Origin: Harmonia axyridis
Taxonomy: Eukaryota; Arthropoda; Insecta; Coleoptera; Coccinellidae
Assembly (NCBI RefSeq): GCF_914767665.1
Contig: NC_059505.1
Coordinates: forward strand, 20,643,506-20,707,505
Length of the DNA: 64,000 bases
Direction of reading: 5' to 3'
A program made the translations under genes and the position numbers. A model generated the notes under the pieces. The model ran no database searches and was not told the DNA's origin. It saw nothing but the letters and a program-made list of their open reading frames with translations. Shown one piece after another: positions 26,384-38,924 of this stretch; position 1 is the stretch's first letter, and each line of letters starts with the position of its first letter.

Positions 26384-27651
26384 TTATATGAGGGGTCTGC
26401 GACGAATAGTTTAGGAGATATAACGATTTTTATAGAGAGATTGAATTTTTACGGTTTTTTCCAAAAATTTCGACTTCAAATTTCTCCTAAACTATGGGGA
26501 CTACGGAAAATCGGTAAGCAGAGTTGGTATTGGCAGTTCATGATTATTCGAATTCCACTCACGAATGACAATATTTGAGTCGAAGAATTTCCTCGAATTT
26601 TTCTTACCCCGGACCTTGAAAAATTGTAAAAAATTAAAAGTTCCTTCTTGGTAATAATATACCTCTTTTTCTATTGATCTGGTCACGTAGATCACGAAAG
26701 TTTTCATATGAGGGGTCTGCGACGAATAGTTTAGGAGATATAACGATTTTAGTAGAGAGATTGAATTTTTACGGTTTTTTCCAAAAATTTCGAATTCAAA
26801 TTTCTCCTAAACTATGGGGACTACGGAAAATAGGTAAGCAGAGTTGGTATTGGCAGTTCATGATTATTCGAATTCCACTCACGAATGACAATATTCGAGT
26901 CGAAGAATTTTCTCGATTTTTCCTTACCCCGGACCTTAAAAAATTGTAAAAAATTAAAAGTTCCTTCTTGGTAATAATATACCTCTTTTTCTATTGATCT
27001 ATTCACGTAGATCACGAAAGTTTTTATTTGAGGAGTCTGCGACGAATAGTTTAGGAGATATAACGATTTTTATAGAGAGATTGAATTTTCTCGAATTTTC
27101 CTTACCCCGGACCTTGAAAAATTGTAAAAAATTAAAAGATCTTTCTTGGTAATAAAATACCTCTTTTTCTATTGATCTGTTCACGTAGATCACGAAAGTT
27201 TTTATTTGAGGGGTCTGCGAAGGATAGTTTAGGAGATATAACGATTTTTGTAGAGAGATTGAATTTTCTCGAATTTTCCTTACCCCGGACCTTAAAAAAT
27301 TGTAAAAAATTAAAAGTTCCTTCTTGGTGATAATATACCTCTTTTTCTATTGATCTGTTCACGTAGATCACGAAGTATTTATATGAGGGGTCTGCGACGA
27401 ATAGTTTAGGAGATATAACGATTTTTGTAGAGAGATTGAATTTTCTCGAATTTTCCTTACCCCGGACCTTAAAAAATTGTAAAAAATTAAAAGTTCCTTC
27501 TTGGTGATAATATACCTCTTTTTCTATTGATCTGGTCATGTAGATCACGAACGTTTTTATTTGAGGAGTCTGCGACGAATAGTTTGGAGATATAACGATT
27601 TTTGTAGAGAGATTGAATTTTTACGGTTTTTTCCAAAAATTTCGAATTCAA

Positions 27652-30600
27652 ATTTCTCCGAAACTATGGGGACTACGGAAAATAGGTAAGCAGAGTTGGT
27701 ATTGGCAGTTCATGATTATTCGAATTCCACTCACGAATGACAATATTTGAGTCGAAGAATTTTCTCGAATTTTCCTTACCCCGGACCTTTAAAAATTGTA
27801 AAAAATTAAAAGTTCCGTCTTGGTAATAATATACCTCTTTTTCTATTGATCTGGTCACGTAGATCACGAAAGTTTTTATTTGAGGGGTTTGCGACGAATA
27901 GTTTAGGAGATATAACGATTTTTGTAGAGAGATTGAATTTTTACGGTTTTTTCCAAAAATTTCGAATTCAAATTTCTCCTAAACTATGGGGACTACGGAA
28001 AATCGGTAAGCAGAGTTGGTATTGGCAGTTCATGGTTATTCGAATCCCACTCTCGCCTAACAATATTTGAGTCGAAAAATTTTCTCGAATTTTCCTTACC
28101 CCGGACCTTAAAAAATTGTAAAAAATTAAAAGTTCCTTCTTGGTGATAATATACCTCTTTTTCTATTGATCTGTTCACGTAGATCACGAAAGTTTTTATA
28201 TGAGGGGTCTGCGACGAATAGTTTAGGAGATATAACGATTTTTGTAGAGAGATTGAATTTTTACGGTTTTTTCCAAAAATTTCGAATTCAAATTTCTCCT
28301 AAACTATGGAGACTACGGAAAATAGGTAAGCAGAGTTGGTATTGGCAGTTCATGGTTATTCGAATCCCACTCTCGCCTGACAATATTTGAGTCGAAAAAT
28401 TTTCTCGAATTTTCTCGAATTTTCCTTACCCCGGACCTTGAAAAATTGTAAAAAATTAAAAGTTCCTCCTTGGTAATAATATACCACTTTTTCTATCATA
28501 TTGATCTGGTCACGTAGATCACGAAAGTTTTTATTTGAGGGGTTTGCGACGAATAGTTTAGGAGATATAACGATTTTTGTAGAGAGATTGAATTTTTACG
28601 GTTTTTTCCAAAAATTTCGAATTCAAATTTCTCCTAAACTATGGGGACTACGGAAAATCGGTAAGCAGAGTTGGTATTGGCAGTTCATGGTTATTCGAAT
28701 CCCGGTCTCGCCTGACAATATTTGAGTCGAAAAATTTTCTCGAATTTTCTCGAATTTTCCTTACCCCGGACCTTAAAAAATTGTAAAAAATTAAAAGTTC
28801 CTTCTTGGTGATAATATACCTCTTTTTCTATTGATCTGTTCACGTAGATCACGAAAGTTTTTATTTGAGGAGTCTGCGACGAATAGTTTAGGAGATATAA
28901 CGATTTTTATAGAGAGATTGAATTTTTACGGTTTTTTCCAAAAATTTCGACTTCAAATTTCTCCTAAACTATGGGGACTACGGAAAATCGGTAAGCAGAG
29001 TTGGTATTGGCAGTTCATGATTATTCGAATTCCACTCACGAATGACAATATTTGAGTCGAAGAATTTTCTCGAATTTTCCTTACCCCGGACCTTAAAAAA
29101 TTGTAAAAAATCAAAAGTTCCTTCTTGGTAATAATATACCACTTTTTCTATCATATTGATCTGGTCACGTAGATCACGAAAGTTTTTATTTGAGGGGTTT
29201 GCGACGAATAGTTTAGGAGATATAACGATTTTTGTAGAGAGATTGAATTTTTACGGTTTTTTCCAAAAATTTCGAATTCAAATTTCTCCTAAACTATGGG
29301 GACTACGGAAAATCGGTAAGCAGAGTTGGTATTGGCAGTTCATGGTTATTCGAATCCCGGTCTCGCCTGACAATATTTGAGTCGAAAAATTTTCTCGAAT
29401 TTTCTCGAATTTTCCTTACCCCGGACCTTAAAAAATTGTAAAAAATTAAAAGTTCCTTCTTGGTGATAATATACCTCTTTTTCTATTGATCTGTTCACGT
29501 AGATCACGAAAGTTTTTATTTGAGGGGTTTGCAACGAATAGTTTAGGAGATATAACGATTTTTGTAGAGAGATTGAATTTTTACGGTTTTTTCCAAAAAT
29601 TTCGAATTCAAATTTCTCCTAAACTATGGGGACTACGGAAAATAGGTAAGCAGAGTTGGTATTGGCAGTTCATGATTATTCGAATTCCACTCACGAATGA
29701 CAATATTTGAGTCGAAGAATTTTCTCGAATTTTCCTTACCCCGGACCTTAAAAAATTGTAAAAAATTAAAAGTTCCTTCTTGGTAATAATATACCTCTTT
29801 TTCTATTGATCTGGTCACGTAGATCACGAAAGTTTTTATTTGAGGGGTGTGCGACGAATAGTTTAGGAGATATAACGATTTTTGTAGAGAGATTGAATTT
29901 TTACGGTTTTTTCCAAAAATTTCGAATTCAAATTTCTCCTAAACTATGGGGACTACGGAAAATCGGTGAGCAGAGTTGGTATTGGCAGTTCATGGTTATT
30001 CGAATCCCACTCTCGCCTGACAATATTTGAGTCGAAAAATTTCCTCGAATTTTTACGAATTTTCCTTACCCCGGACCTTAAAAAATTGTAAAAAATTAAA
30101 AGTTCCTTCTTGGTAATAATATACCTCTTTTTTATTGATCTGGTCACGTAGATCACGAAAGTTTTCATATGAGGGGTCTGCGACGAATAGTTTAGGAGAT
30201 ATAACGATTTTAGTAGAGAGATTGAATTTTTACGGTTTTTTCCAAAAATTTCGAATTCAAATTTCTCCTAAACTATGGGGACTACGGAAAATAGGTAAGC
30301 AGAGTTGGTATTGGCAGTTCATGATTATTCGAATTCCACTCACGAATGACAATATTTGAGTCGAAGAATTTTCTCGAATTTTCCTTACCCCGGAACTTAA
30401 AAAATTGTAAAAAATTAAAAGTTCCTTCTTGGTAATAATATACCTCTTTTTCTATTGATCTGGTCATGTAGATCACGAAAGTTTTTATTTGAGGAGTCTG
30501 CGACGAATAGTTTAGGAGATATAACGTTCGTTATAGAGAGATTGAATTTTCTCGAATTTTCCTTACCCCGGACCTTGAAAAATTGTAAAAAATTAAAAGA

Positions 30601-31200
30601 TCTTTTTTGGTAATAAAAAACCTCTTTTTCTATTGATCTGTTCACGTAGATCACGAAAGTTTTTATTTGAGGGGTCTGCGACGAAAAGTTTAGGAGATAT
30701 AACGATTTTTGTAGAGAGATTGAATTTTCTCGAATTTTCCTTACACCTTAAAAAATTGTAAAAAAATAAAAGTTCCTTCTTGGTAATAATATACCTCTTT
30801 TTCTATTGATCTGGTCACGTAGATCACGAAAGGTTTTATTTGAGGGGTTTGCGACGAATAGTTTAGGAGATATAACGATTTTTGTAGAGAGATTGAATTT
30901 TTACGGTTTTTTCCAAAAATTTCGAATTCAAATTTCTCCAAAACTATGGGGACTACGGAAAATCGGTAAGCAGAGTTGGTATTGGCAGTTCATGGTTATT
31001 CGAATCCCACTCTCGCCTGACAATATTCGAGTCGAAAAATTTTCTCGAATTTTCTCGAATTTTCCTTACCCCGGACCTTAAAAAATTGTAAAAAATCAAA
31101 AGTCCCTTCTTGGTAATAATATACCTCTTTTTCTATTGATCTGGTCATGTAGATCACGAACGTTTTTATTTGAGGAGTCTGCGACGAATAGTTTAGGAGA
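27652..31200 (-). repeat. Satellite A segment with a duplicate that was later hit by the retrotransposon
   Basis: Matches 35561-37466 and then, beyond the retrotransposon, 42110 to about 43110. The offset is 7909 bp at first and 7254 bp after a 655-bp two-monomer length difference (28501-29155 is an extra tandem pair). After the insertion the offset becomes 11907 bp. Rare variants shared across the insertion, such as CCCCGGAACTTAAA and GATATAACGTTCGTTATAG, show that the flanks belong together. Positions 30208-30211 hold the empty target site TTTA. Confidence 0.85.
29318..29357 (+). promoter_or_regulatory. Pol III A-box-like and B-box-like pair in the L insert (example copy)
   Basis: AAGCAGAGTTGG (29318-29329) fits the tRNA A-box consensus TRGCNNAGYNGG at all but the first base. 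ATTCGAATCC (29348-29357) resembles the B-box core GTTCGANTCC. Both lie on the same strand and recur in nearly every L copy of the reverse arm (on the minus strand in the forward arm). The 18-bp gap is shorter than in real tRNA genes, and no tRNA fold can be drawn: the B-box flanks GGTTA and CCCGG do not pair as a full T-stem. It may be a decayed tRNA or SINE fragment, or chance. Confidence 0.3.
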
Positions 31201-32100
31201 TATAACGATTTTTATAGAGAGATTGAATTTTCTCGAATTTTCCTTACCCTGGACCTTGAAAAATTGTAAAAAATTAAAAGATCTTTCTTGGTAATAAAAT
31301 ACCTCTTTTTCTATTGATCTGTTCACGTAGATCACGAAAGTTTTTATTTGAGGGTCTGCGACGAATAGTTTAGGAGATATAACGATTTTTGTAGAGAGAT
31401 TGAATTTTCTCGAATTTTCCTTACACCTTAAAAAATTGTAAAAAAATAAAAGTTCCTTCTTGGTAATAATATACCTCTTTTTCTATTGATCTGGTCACGT
31501 AGATCACGAAAGTTTTTATTTGAGGGGTTTGCGACGAATAGTTTAGGAGATATAACGATTTTTGTAGAGAGATTGAATTTTTACGGTTTTTTCCAAAAAT
31601 TTCGAATTCAAATTTCTCCAAAACTATGGGGACTACGGAAAATCGGTAAGCAGAGTTGGTATTGGCAGTTCATGGTTATTCGAATCCCACTCTCGCCTGA
31701 CAATATTCGAGTCGAAAAATTTTCTCGAATTTTCTCGAATTTTCCTTACCCCGGACCTTAAAAAATTGTAAAAAATCAAAAGTCCCTTCTTGGTAATAAT
31801 ATACCTCTTTTTCTATTGATCTGGTCATGTAGATCACGAACGTTTTTATTTGAGGAGTCTGCGACGAATAGTTTAGGAGATATAACGATTTTTATAGAGA
31901 GATTGAATTTTCTCGAATTTTCCTTACCCTGGACCTTGAAAAATTGTAAAAAATTAAAAGATCTTTCTTGGTAATAAAATACCTCTTTTTCTATTGATCT
32001 GTTCACGTAGATCACGAAAGTTTTTATTTGAGGGTCTGCGACGAATAGTTTAGGAGATATAACGATTTTTGTAGAGAGATTGAATTTTCTCGAATTTTCC
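30741..32100 (-). repeat. Near-identical 680-bp tandem duplication in satellite A
   Basis: 30741-31420 and 31421-32100 agree almost base for base. One visible difference is CGAAAGGTTTTATTTG against CGAAAGTTTTTATTTG. Each half carries the 5-bp deletion TTACACCTTAAAA, one L monomer and two S monomers. The near identity suggests a recent unequal exchange. Confidence 0.8.
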
Positions 32101-35100
32101 TTACCCCGGACCTTAAAAAATTGTAAAAAATTAAAAGTTCCTTCTTGGTGATAATATACCTCTTTTTCTATTGATCTGTTCACGTAGATCACGAAAGTTT
32201 TTATATGAGGGGTCTGCGACGAATAGTTTAGGAGATATAACGATTTTTATAGAGAGATTGAATTTTTACGGTTTTTTCCAAAAATTTCGACTTCAAATTT
32301 CTCCTAAACTATGGGGACTACGGAAAATCGGTAAGCAGAGTTGGTATTGGCAGTTCATGATTATTCGAATTCCACTCACGAATGACAATATTTGAGTCGA
32401 AGAATTTTCTCGAATTTTTCTTACCCCGGACCTTGAAAAATTGTAAAAAATTAAAAGTTCCTTCTTGGTAATAATATACCTCTTTTTCTATTGATCTGGT
32501 CATGTAGATCACGAAAGTTTTTATTTGAGGGGTCTGCGACGAAAAGTTTAGGAGATATAACGATATTTGTAGAGAGATTGAATTTTCTCGAATTTTCCTT
32601 ACACCTTAAAAAATTGTAAAAAAATAAAAGTTCCTTCTTGGTAATAATATACCTCTTTTTCTATTGATCTGGTCACGTAGATCACGAAAGTTTTTATTTG
32701 AGGGGTTTGCGACGAATAGTTTAGGAGATATAACGATTTTTGTAGAGAGATTGAATTTTTACGGTTTTTTCCAAAAATTTCGAATTCAAATTTCTCCAAA
32801 ACTATGGGGACTACGGAAAATAGGTAAGCAGAGTTGGTATTGGCAGTTCATGATTATTCGAATTCCACTCACGAATGACAATATTTGAGTCGAAGAATTT
32901 TCTCGAATTTTCCTTACCCCGGACCTTAAAAAATTGTAAAAAATTAAAAGTTCCTTCTTGGTGATAATATACCTCTTTTTCTATCGATCTGTTCACGTAG
33001 ATCACGAAAGTTTTTATATGAGGGGTCTGCGACGAATAGTTTAGGAGATATAACGATTTTTATAGAGAGATTGAATTTTTACGGTTTTTTCCAAAAATTT
33101 CGACTTCAAATTTCTCCTAAACTATGGGGACTACGGAAAATCGGTAAGCAGAGTTGGTATTGGCAGTTCATGATTATTCGAATTCCACTCACGAATGACA
33201 ATATTTGAGTCGAAGAATTTCCTCGAATTTTTCTTACCCCGGACCTTGAAAAATTGTAAAAAATTAAAAGTTCCTTCTTGGTAATAATATACCTCTTTTT
33301 CTATTGATCTGGTCACGTAGATCACGAAAGTTTTCATATGAGGGGTCTGCGACGAATAGTTTAGGAGATATAACGATTTTAGTAGAGAGATTGAATTTTT
33401 ACGGTTTTTTCCAAAAATTTCGAATTCAAATTTCTCCTAAACTATGGGGACTACGGAAAATAGGTAAGCAGAGTTGGTATTGGCAGTTCATGATTATTCG
33501 AATTCCACTCACGAATGACAATATTTGAGTCGAAGAATTTTCTCGAATTTTCCTTACCCCGGACCTTAAAAAATTGTAAAAAATCAAAAGTTCCTTCTTG
33601 GTAATAATATACCTCTTTTTCTATCGATCTATTCACGTAGATCACGAAAGTTTTTATTTGAGGAGTCTGCGACGAATAGTTTAGGAGATATAACGATTTT
33701 TATAGAGAGATTGAATTTTTACGGTTTTTTCCAAAAATTTCGACTTCAAATTTCTCCTAAACTATGGGGACTACGGAAAATCGGTAAGCAGAGTTGGTAT
33801 TGGCAGTTCATGATTATTCGAATTCCACTCACGAATGACAATATTTGAGTCGAAGAATTTTCTCGAATTTTCCTTACCCCGGACCTTAAAAAATTGTAAA
33901 AAATCAAAAGTTCCTTCTTGGTAATAATATACCTCTTTTTCTATTGATCTATTCACGTAGATCACGAAAGTTTTTATTTGAGGAGTCTGCGACGAATAGT
34001 TTAGGAGATATAACGATTTTTATAGAGAGATTGAATTTTCTCGAATTTTCCTTACCCCGGACCTTGAAATGTTGTAAAAAATTAAAAGATCTTTCTTGGT
34101 AATAAAATACCTCTTTTTCTATTGATCTGTTCACGTAGATCACGAAAGTTTTTATTTGAGGGGTCTGCGAAGGATAGTTTAGGAGATATAACGATTTTTG
34201 TAGAGAGATTGAATTTTCTCGAATTTTCCTTACCCCGGACCTCAAAAAATTGTAAAAAATTAAAAGTTCCTTCTTGGTGATAATATACCTCTTTTTCTAT
34301 TGATCTGTTCACGTAGATCACGAAGTATTTATATGAGGGGTCTGCGACGAATAGTTTAGGAGATATAACGATTTTTATAGAGAGATTGAATTCCAAAAAT
34401 TTCGACTTCAAATTTCTCCGAAACTATGGGGACTACGGAAAATAGGTAAGCAGAGTTGGTATTGGCAGTTCATGATTATTCGAATTCCACTCACGAATGA
34501 CAATATTTGAGTCGAAGAATTTTCTCGAATTTTCCTTACCCCGGACCTTAAAAAATTGTAAAAAATTAAAAGTTCCTTCTTGGTGATAATATACCTCTTT
34601 TTCTATTGATCTGTTCACGTAGATCACGAAAGTTTTTATATGAGGGGTCTGCGACGAATAGTTTAGGAGATATAACGATTTTTGTAGAGAGATTGAATTT
34701 TTACGGTTTTTTCCAAAAATTTCGAATTCAAATTTCTCCTAAACTATGGGGACTACGGAAAATCGGTAAGCAGAGTTGGTATTGGCAGTTCATGGTTATT
34801 CGAATCCCACTCTCGCCTGACAATATTTGAGTCGAAAAATTGTCTCGAATTTTCTCGAATTTTCCTTACCCCGGACCTTGAAAAATTGTAAAAAATTAAA
34901 AGTTCCTCCTTGGTAATAATATACCACTTTTTCTATCATATTGATCTGGTCACGTAGATCACAAAAGTTTTTATTTGAGGGGTTTGCGACGAATAGTTTA
35001 GGAGATATAACGATTTTTGTAGAGAGATTGAATTTTTACGGTTTTTTCCAAAAATTTCGAATTCAAATTTCTCCTAAACTATGGAGACTACGGAAAATAG

Positions 35101-35560
35101 GTAAGCAGAGTTGGTATTGGCAGTTCATGGTTATTCGAATCCCACTCTCGCCTGACAATATTTGAGTCGAAAAATTTCCTCGAATTTTCTCGAATTTTCC
35201 TTACCCCGGACCTTGAAAAATTGTAAAAAATTAAAAGATCTTTCTTGGTAATAAAATACCTCTTTTTCTATTGATCTGTTCACGTAGATCACGAAAGTTT
35301 TTATTTGAGGGGTCTGCGAAGGATAGTTTAGGAGATATAACGATTTTTGTAGAGAGATTGAATTTTCTCGAATTTTCCTTACCCCGGACCTTAAAAAATT
35401 GTAAAAAATTAAAAGTTCCTTCTTGGTGATAATATACCTCTTTTTCTATTGATCTGTTCACGTAGATCACGAAGTATTTATATGAGGGGTCTGCGACGAA
35501 TAGTTTAGGAGATATAACGATTTTTATAGAGAGATTGAATTCCAAAAATTTCGACTTCAA

Positions 35561-37466
35561 ATTTCTCCGAAACTATGGGGACTACGGAAAATAGGTAAGC
35601 AGAGTTGGTATTGGCAGTTCATGATTATTCGAATTCCACTCACGAATGACAATATTTGAGTCGAAGAATTTTCTCGAATTTTCCTTACCCCGGACCTTAA
35701 AAAATTGTAAAAAATTAAAAGTTCCTTCATGGTAATAATATACCTCTTTTTCTATTGATCTGGTCACGTAGATCACGAAAGTTTTTATTTGAGGGGTTTG
35801 CGACGAATAGTTTAGGAGATATAACGATTTTTGTAGAGAGATTGAATTTTTACGGTTTTTTCCAAAAATTTCGAATTCAAATTTCTCCTAAACTATGGGG
35901 ACTACGGAAAATCGGTAAGCAGAGTTGGTATTGGCAGTTCATGGTTATTCGAATCCCACTCTCGCCTAACAATATTTGAGTCGAAAAATTTTCTCGAATT
36001 TTCCTTACCCCGGACCTTAAAAAATTGTAAAAAATTTAAAGTTCCTTCTTGGTGATAATATACCTCTTTTTCTATTGATCTGTTCACGTAGATCACGAAA
36101 GTTTTTATATGAGGGGTCTGCGACGAATAGTTTAGGAGATATAACGATTTTTGTAGAGAGATTGAATTTTTACGGTTTTTTCCAAAAATTTCGAATTCAA
36201 ATTTCTCCTAAACTATGGAGACTACGGAAAATAGGTAAGCAGAGTTGGTATTGGCAGTTCATGGTTATTCGAATCCCACTCTCGCCTGACAATATTTGAG
36301 TCGAAAAATTTTCTCGAATTTTCTCGAATTTTCCTTACCCCGGACCTTGAAAAATTGTAAAAAATTAAAAGTTCCTCCTTGGTAATAATATACCACTTTT
36401 TCTATCATATTGATCTGGTCACGTAGATCACGAAAGTTTTTATTTGAGGGGTTTGCGACGAATAGTTTAGGAGATATAACGATTTTTGTAGAGAGATTGA
36501 ATTTTTACGGTTTTTTCCAAAAATTTCGAATTCAAATTTCTCCTAAACTATGGGGTCTACGGAAAATCGGTAAGCAGAGTTGGTATTGGCAGTTCATGGT
36601 TATTCGAATCCCGGTCTCGCCTGACAATATTTGAGTCGAAAAATTTTCTCGAATTTTCTCGAATTTTCCTTACCCCGGACCTTAAAAAATTGTAAAAAAT
36701 TAAAAGTTCCTTCTTGGTGATAATATACCTCTTTTTCTATTGATCTGTTCACGTAGATCACGAAAGTTTTTATTTGAGGGGTTTGCAACGAATAGTTTAG
36801 GAGATATAACGATTTTTGTAGAGAGATTGAATTTTTACGGTTTTTTCCAAAAATTTCGAATTCAAATTTCTCCTAAACTATGGGGACTACGGAAAATAGG
36901 TAAGCAGAGTTGGTATTGGCAGTTCATGATTATTCGAATTCCACTCACGAATGACAATATTTGAGTCGAAGAATTTTCTCGAATTTTCCTTACCCCGGAC
37001 CTTAAAAAATTGTAAAAAATTAAAAGTTCCTTCTTGGTAATAATATACCTCTTTTTCTATTGATCTGGTCACGTAGATCACGAAAGTTTTTATTTGAGGG
37101 GTTTGCGACGAATAGTTTAGGAGATATAACGATTTTTGTAGAGAGATTGAATTTTTACGGTTTTTTCCAAAAATTTCGAATTCAAATTTCTCCTAAACTA
37201 TGGGGACTACGGAAAATCGGTGAGCAGAGTTGGTATTGGCAGTTCATGGTTATTCGAATCCCACTCTCGCCTGACAATATTTGAGTCGAAAAATTTCCTC
37301 GAATTTTTACGAATTTTCCTTACCCCGGACCTTAAAAAATTGTAAAAAATTAAAAGTTCCTTCTTGGTAATAATATACCTCTTTTTTATTGATCTGGTCA
37401 CGTAGATCACGAAAGTTTTCATATGAGGGGTCTGCGACGAATAGTTTAGGAGATATAACGATTTTA
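35561..37466 (-). repeat. Second copy of the 27.65-kb satellite segment, up to the retrotransposon
   Basis: Partner of 27652-30211, shorter by 655 bp because one two-monomer repeat is missing. The homology is interrupted at 37466 by the retrotransposon and resumes at 42110. Confidence 0.85.
37463..37466 (+). repeat. Target-site duplication, left copy (TTTA)
   Basis: The uninterrupted paralogue at 30201-30220 reads ATAACGATTTTAGTAGAGAG. Here ATAACGATTTTA is followed by the element, and TTTAGTAGAGAG follows its tail. The T at 42106 could equally be the last base of the (ATCT)n tail, so the duplication is 3 or 4 bp. Confidence 0.7.
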
Positions 37467-37525
37467 ATTAATTTTTTAATTTCAATTCGTCATTCGTCGC
37501 TTGAATTCGTCATTCGTCGCTCAAC
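37467..37525 (+). promoter_or_regulatory. 5' leader with tandem initiator-like motifs
   Basis: A 20-bp unit is repeated twice (from 37484 and 37504) and contains the heptamer ATTCGTC four times (37485, 37492, 37505 and 37512). Each unit includes TCATTC (37490-37495 and 37510-37515), an exact fit to the arthropod initiator consensus TCAKTY. Jockey-type elements use internal initiator promoters, so these may be start sites. That role is inferred. The 5' part (ATTAATTTTTTAATTTC) is AT-rich. Confidence 0.4.
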
Positions 37526-38689
37526 ATGGCACCACGTATTAATAATAGTGCAGAAACTTTCTGTAAGAAGTGTGTGAAAGAAGTGAAAACCTTCATAACA
37601 TGCAACAATTGTAATAGTACATATCATTTCAGTTGTGTACTGAAAATTTGTGGAATTTTTGTAGACCAGGATGGAAGTTTGGTTTGCTGTGATGACATAA
37701 CCTCAAAACTGTGTCAAGCAGAATTGGAAATCCAAAGTTTGCGGTCTCGTCTTATTAATCTTAACGAAGTGTGTTTTGAGAATTCCGTCTCCCAGATTGA
37801 AAGTTTAACTGAAGTAGATGAAACAGTTGGGCTGAACAATATTCGTAAAACCCCATTGCAAAATGACGAAATCAAAAATAATATGGAATATCAATATCTG
37901 AACATAATTATTGAAAGTAAGGACAAACTGATTGAGGAACTACAGGATAAGATAAAAATACTGAAGAATTATAATTATGTCTTAGAAAAAATCGGAGATA
38001 ATCAAGGAAATTTTTCTGGTGAAAATTCACCTAGTATGGTGCCATCTACGAGATCTCCTACCGACTCTCATAAATCTGTGCAGAAGTCATTGTTACCGTC
38101 TCTTGTGTGTGGAAATGTAAAAAATTCAGATGAATCTGTGCATTCAGCCAAACAGGTGAATCAAGAAATGAACAAGGATAGCAGCGAAATTTCCGTCTCT
38201 TTATCTGAAGATAGAATAAAAATTAAAAATATGAAGTTTGGTAGTTCAAATGAATCAACGTCAACAAATAAACAAGGAAATACTGCCGTCAAACTTAGAC
38301 AGATGTCAAAGAATGTCGTGAATCAACAAATACAAACAAACAAACCTGTTGTCAATTCGAAGACATCAAAGAATAAAAATAATAAATGGTCGATTATGGG
38401 AAAGGCAACAGATAGCAATATAAAGGCTATTCCTAAAAAAGTATCTCTTTTTGTTTCAAGGATCAATACTCAAACAACATCATTGGATTTCATAAGCATG
38501 GTGAAGCAGAATTTTGAGGAGGCTGTATGTACCCAGTTGCAATCTAAACATCCTGAATACTATCATTCCTATAAAGTCTCCATTAATGCAGAAAATCTAG
38601 AAAAAGCCAAATCATGTGATATCTGGCCGAGTGATGCTTATGTGTCGATGTTTTTCCACAGGAAAACCACACGAAAGGAACAAACATGA
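37526..38689 (+). CDS. Retrotransposon ORF1 protein with PHD-like zinc finger
   Basis: 387 codons, intact. The start is favoured by a good context (CAACATGG) and by lying directly after the leader repeat. Residues 13-55 hold Cys and His in a PHD-like order: C13, C16, C26, C29, H34, C37, then C54 and C55. The last pair is adjacent where classical fingers have C-x2-C. Residues about 60-155 are rich in Leu, Glu and Lys and look coiled-coil-forming. Residues about 155-285 are low-complexity, rich in Ser, Asn and Lys. The C-terminal 100 residues (from KKVSLFVSRINTQTT to DAYVSMFF) resemble the nucleic-acid-binding C-terminal domain of insect PHD-type ORF1 proteins. Such proteins bind element RNA and probably form the RNP. 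The stop overlaps the ORF2 start (ATGA at 38686-38689), suggesting coupled translation. Confidence 0.85.
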   Translation: MAPRINNSAETFCKKCVKEVKTFITCNNCNSTYHFSCVLKICGIFVDQDGSLVCCDDITSKLCQAELEIQSLRSRLINLNEVCFENSVSQIESLTEVDETVGLNNIRKTPLQNDEIKNNMEYQYLNIIIESKDKLIEELQDKIKILKNYNYVLEKIGDNQGNFSGENSPSMVPSTRSPTDSHKSVQKSLLPSLVCGNVKNSDESVHSAKQVNQEMNKDSSEISVSLSEDRIKIKNMKFGSSNESTSTNKQGNTAVKLRQMSKNVVNQQIQTNKPVVNSKTSKNKNNKWSIMGKATDSNIKAIPKKVSLFVSRINTQTTSLDFISMVKQNFEEAVCTQLQSKHPEYYHSYKVSINAENLEKAKSCDIWPSDAYVSMFFHRKTTRKEQT

Positions 38690-38883
38690 CCAACAATAAA
38701 ACTAAAGATGATACACACACCTTCCAAGTGTTACATTTGAATATTCAGGGACTGAGTCCCCATAAGGTAAATGAATGGGACCTGTTTCTCATGGAAAATA
38801 ATATGTGTGATGCGATCTGTGTGACAGAGCACTGGCTGCCATTGGAGTTGCAGACACATACTGCTCAAGTGGTTGGCACGTAG
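38686..38883 (+). pseudogene. ORF2, 5' fragment: start of the APE endonuclease, before a frameshift
   Basis: 65 codons starting with the ATG that overlaps the ORF1 stop. VLHLNIQGLSPHK carries the first catalytic Asn of APE-type endonucleases, and ICVTEHWL the metal-binding Glu. The frame stops at TAG (38881-38883), while the homologous continuation (ASNFSRTRNKRGG) is in the frame one base back, from 38883 onward. The simplest reading is a single-base deletion near 38865-38882. I see no slippery heptamer or stable downstream hairpin that would argue for programmed frameshifting. Confidence 0.8.
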
Positions 38884-38924
38884 CTTCCAATTTCTCAAGA
38901 ACAAGAAATAAACGTGGAGGTACG

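Larger units (their letters stand above)
24927..37466 (-). repeat. Satellite A array, reverse arm, part 1
   Basis: A continuous S and L monomer array on the minus strand, from the second B/A junction to the retrotransposon. L copies occur singly or in runs of up to eight or so. Variant marks useful for tracing copies include TTCTATCATATTGATC (near 28494, 29149, 34934 and 36404), CACGAAGTATTTATATG (near 27371, 34320 and 35470), TTCCTTACACCTTAAAA (a 5-bp loss at 30741, 31421 and 32599) and a 13-bp loss GATTGAATTCCAAAAATTTC (near 34385 and 35534). I see no gene in this stretch. Confidence 0.95.

Noticed and set aside
29300..29400. A real tRNA gene in the L insert
   Set aside because: Box-like motifs exist, but spacing is too short and no acceptor, anticodon or T-stem pairing can be drawn.
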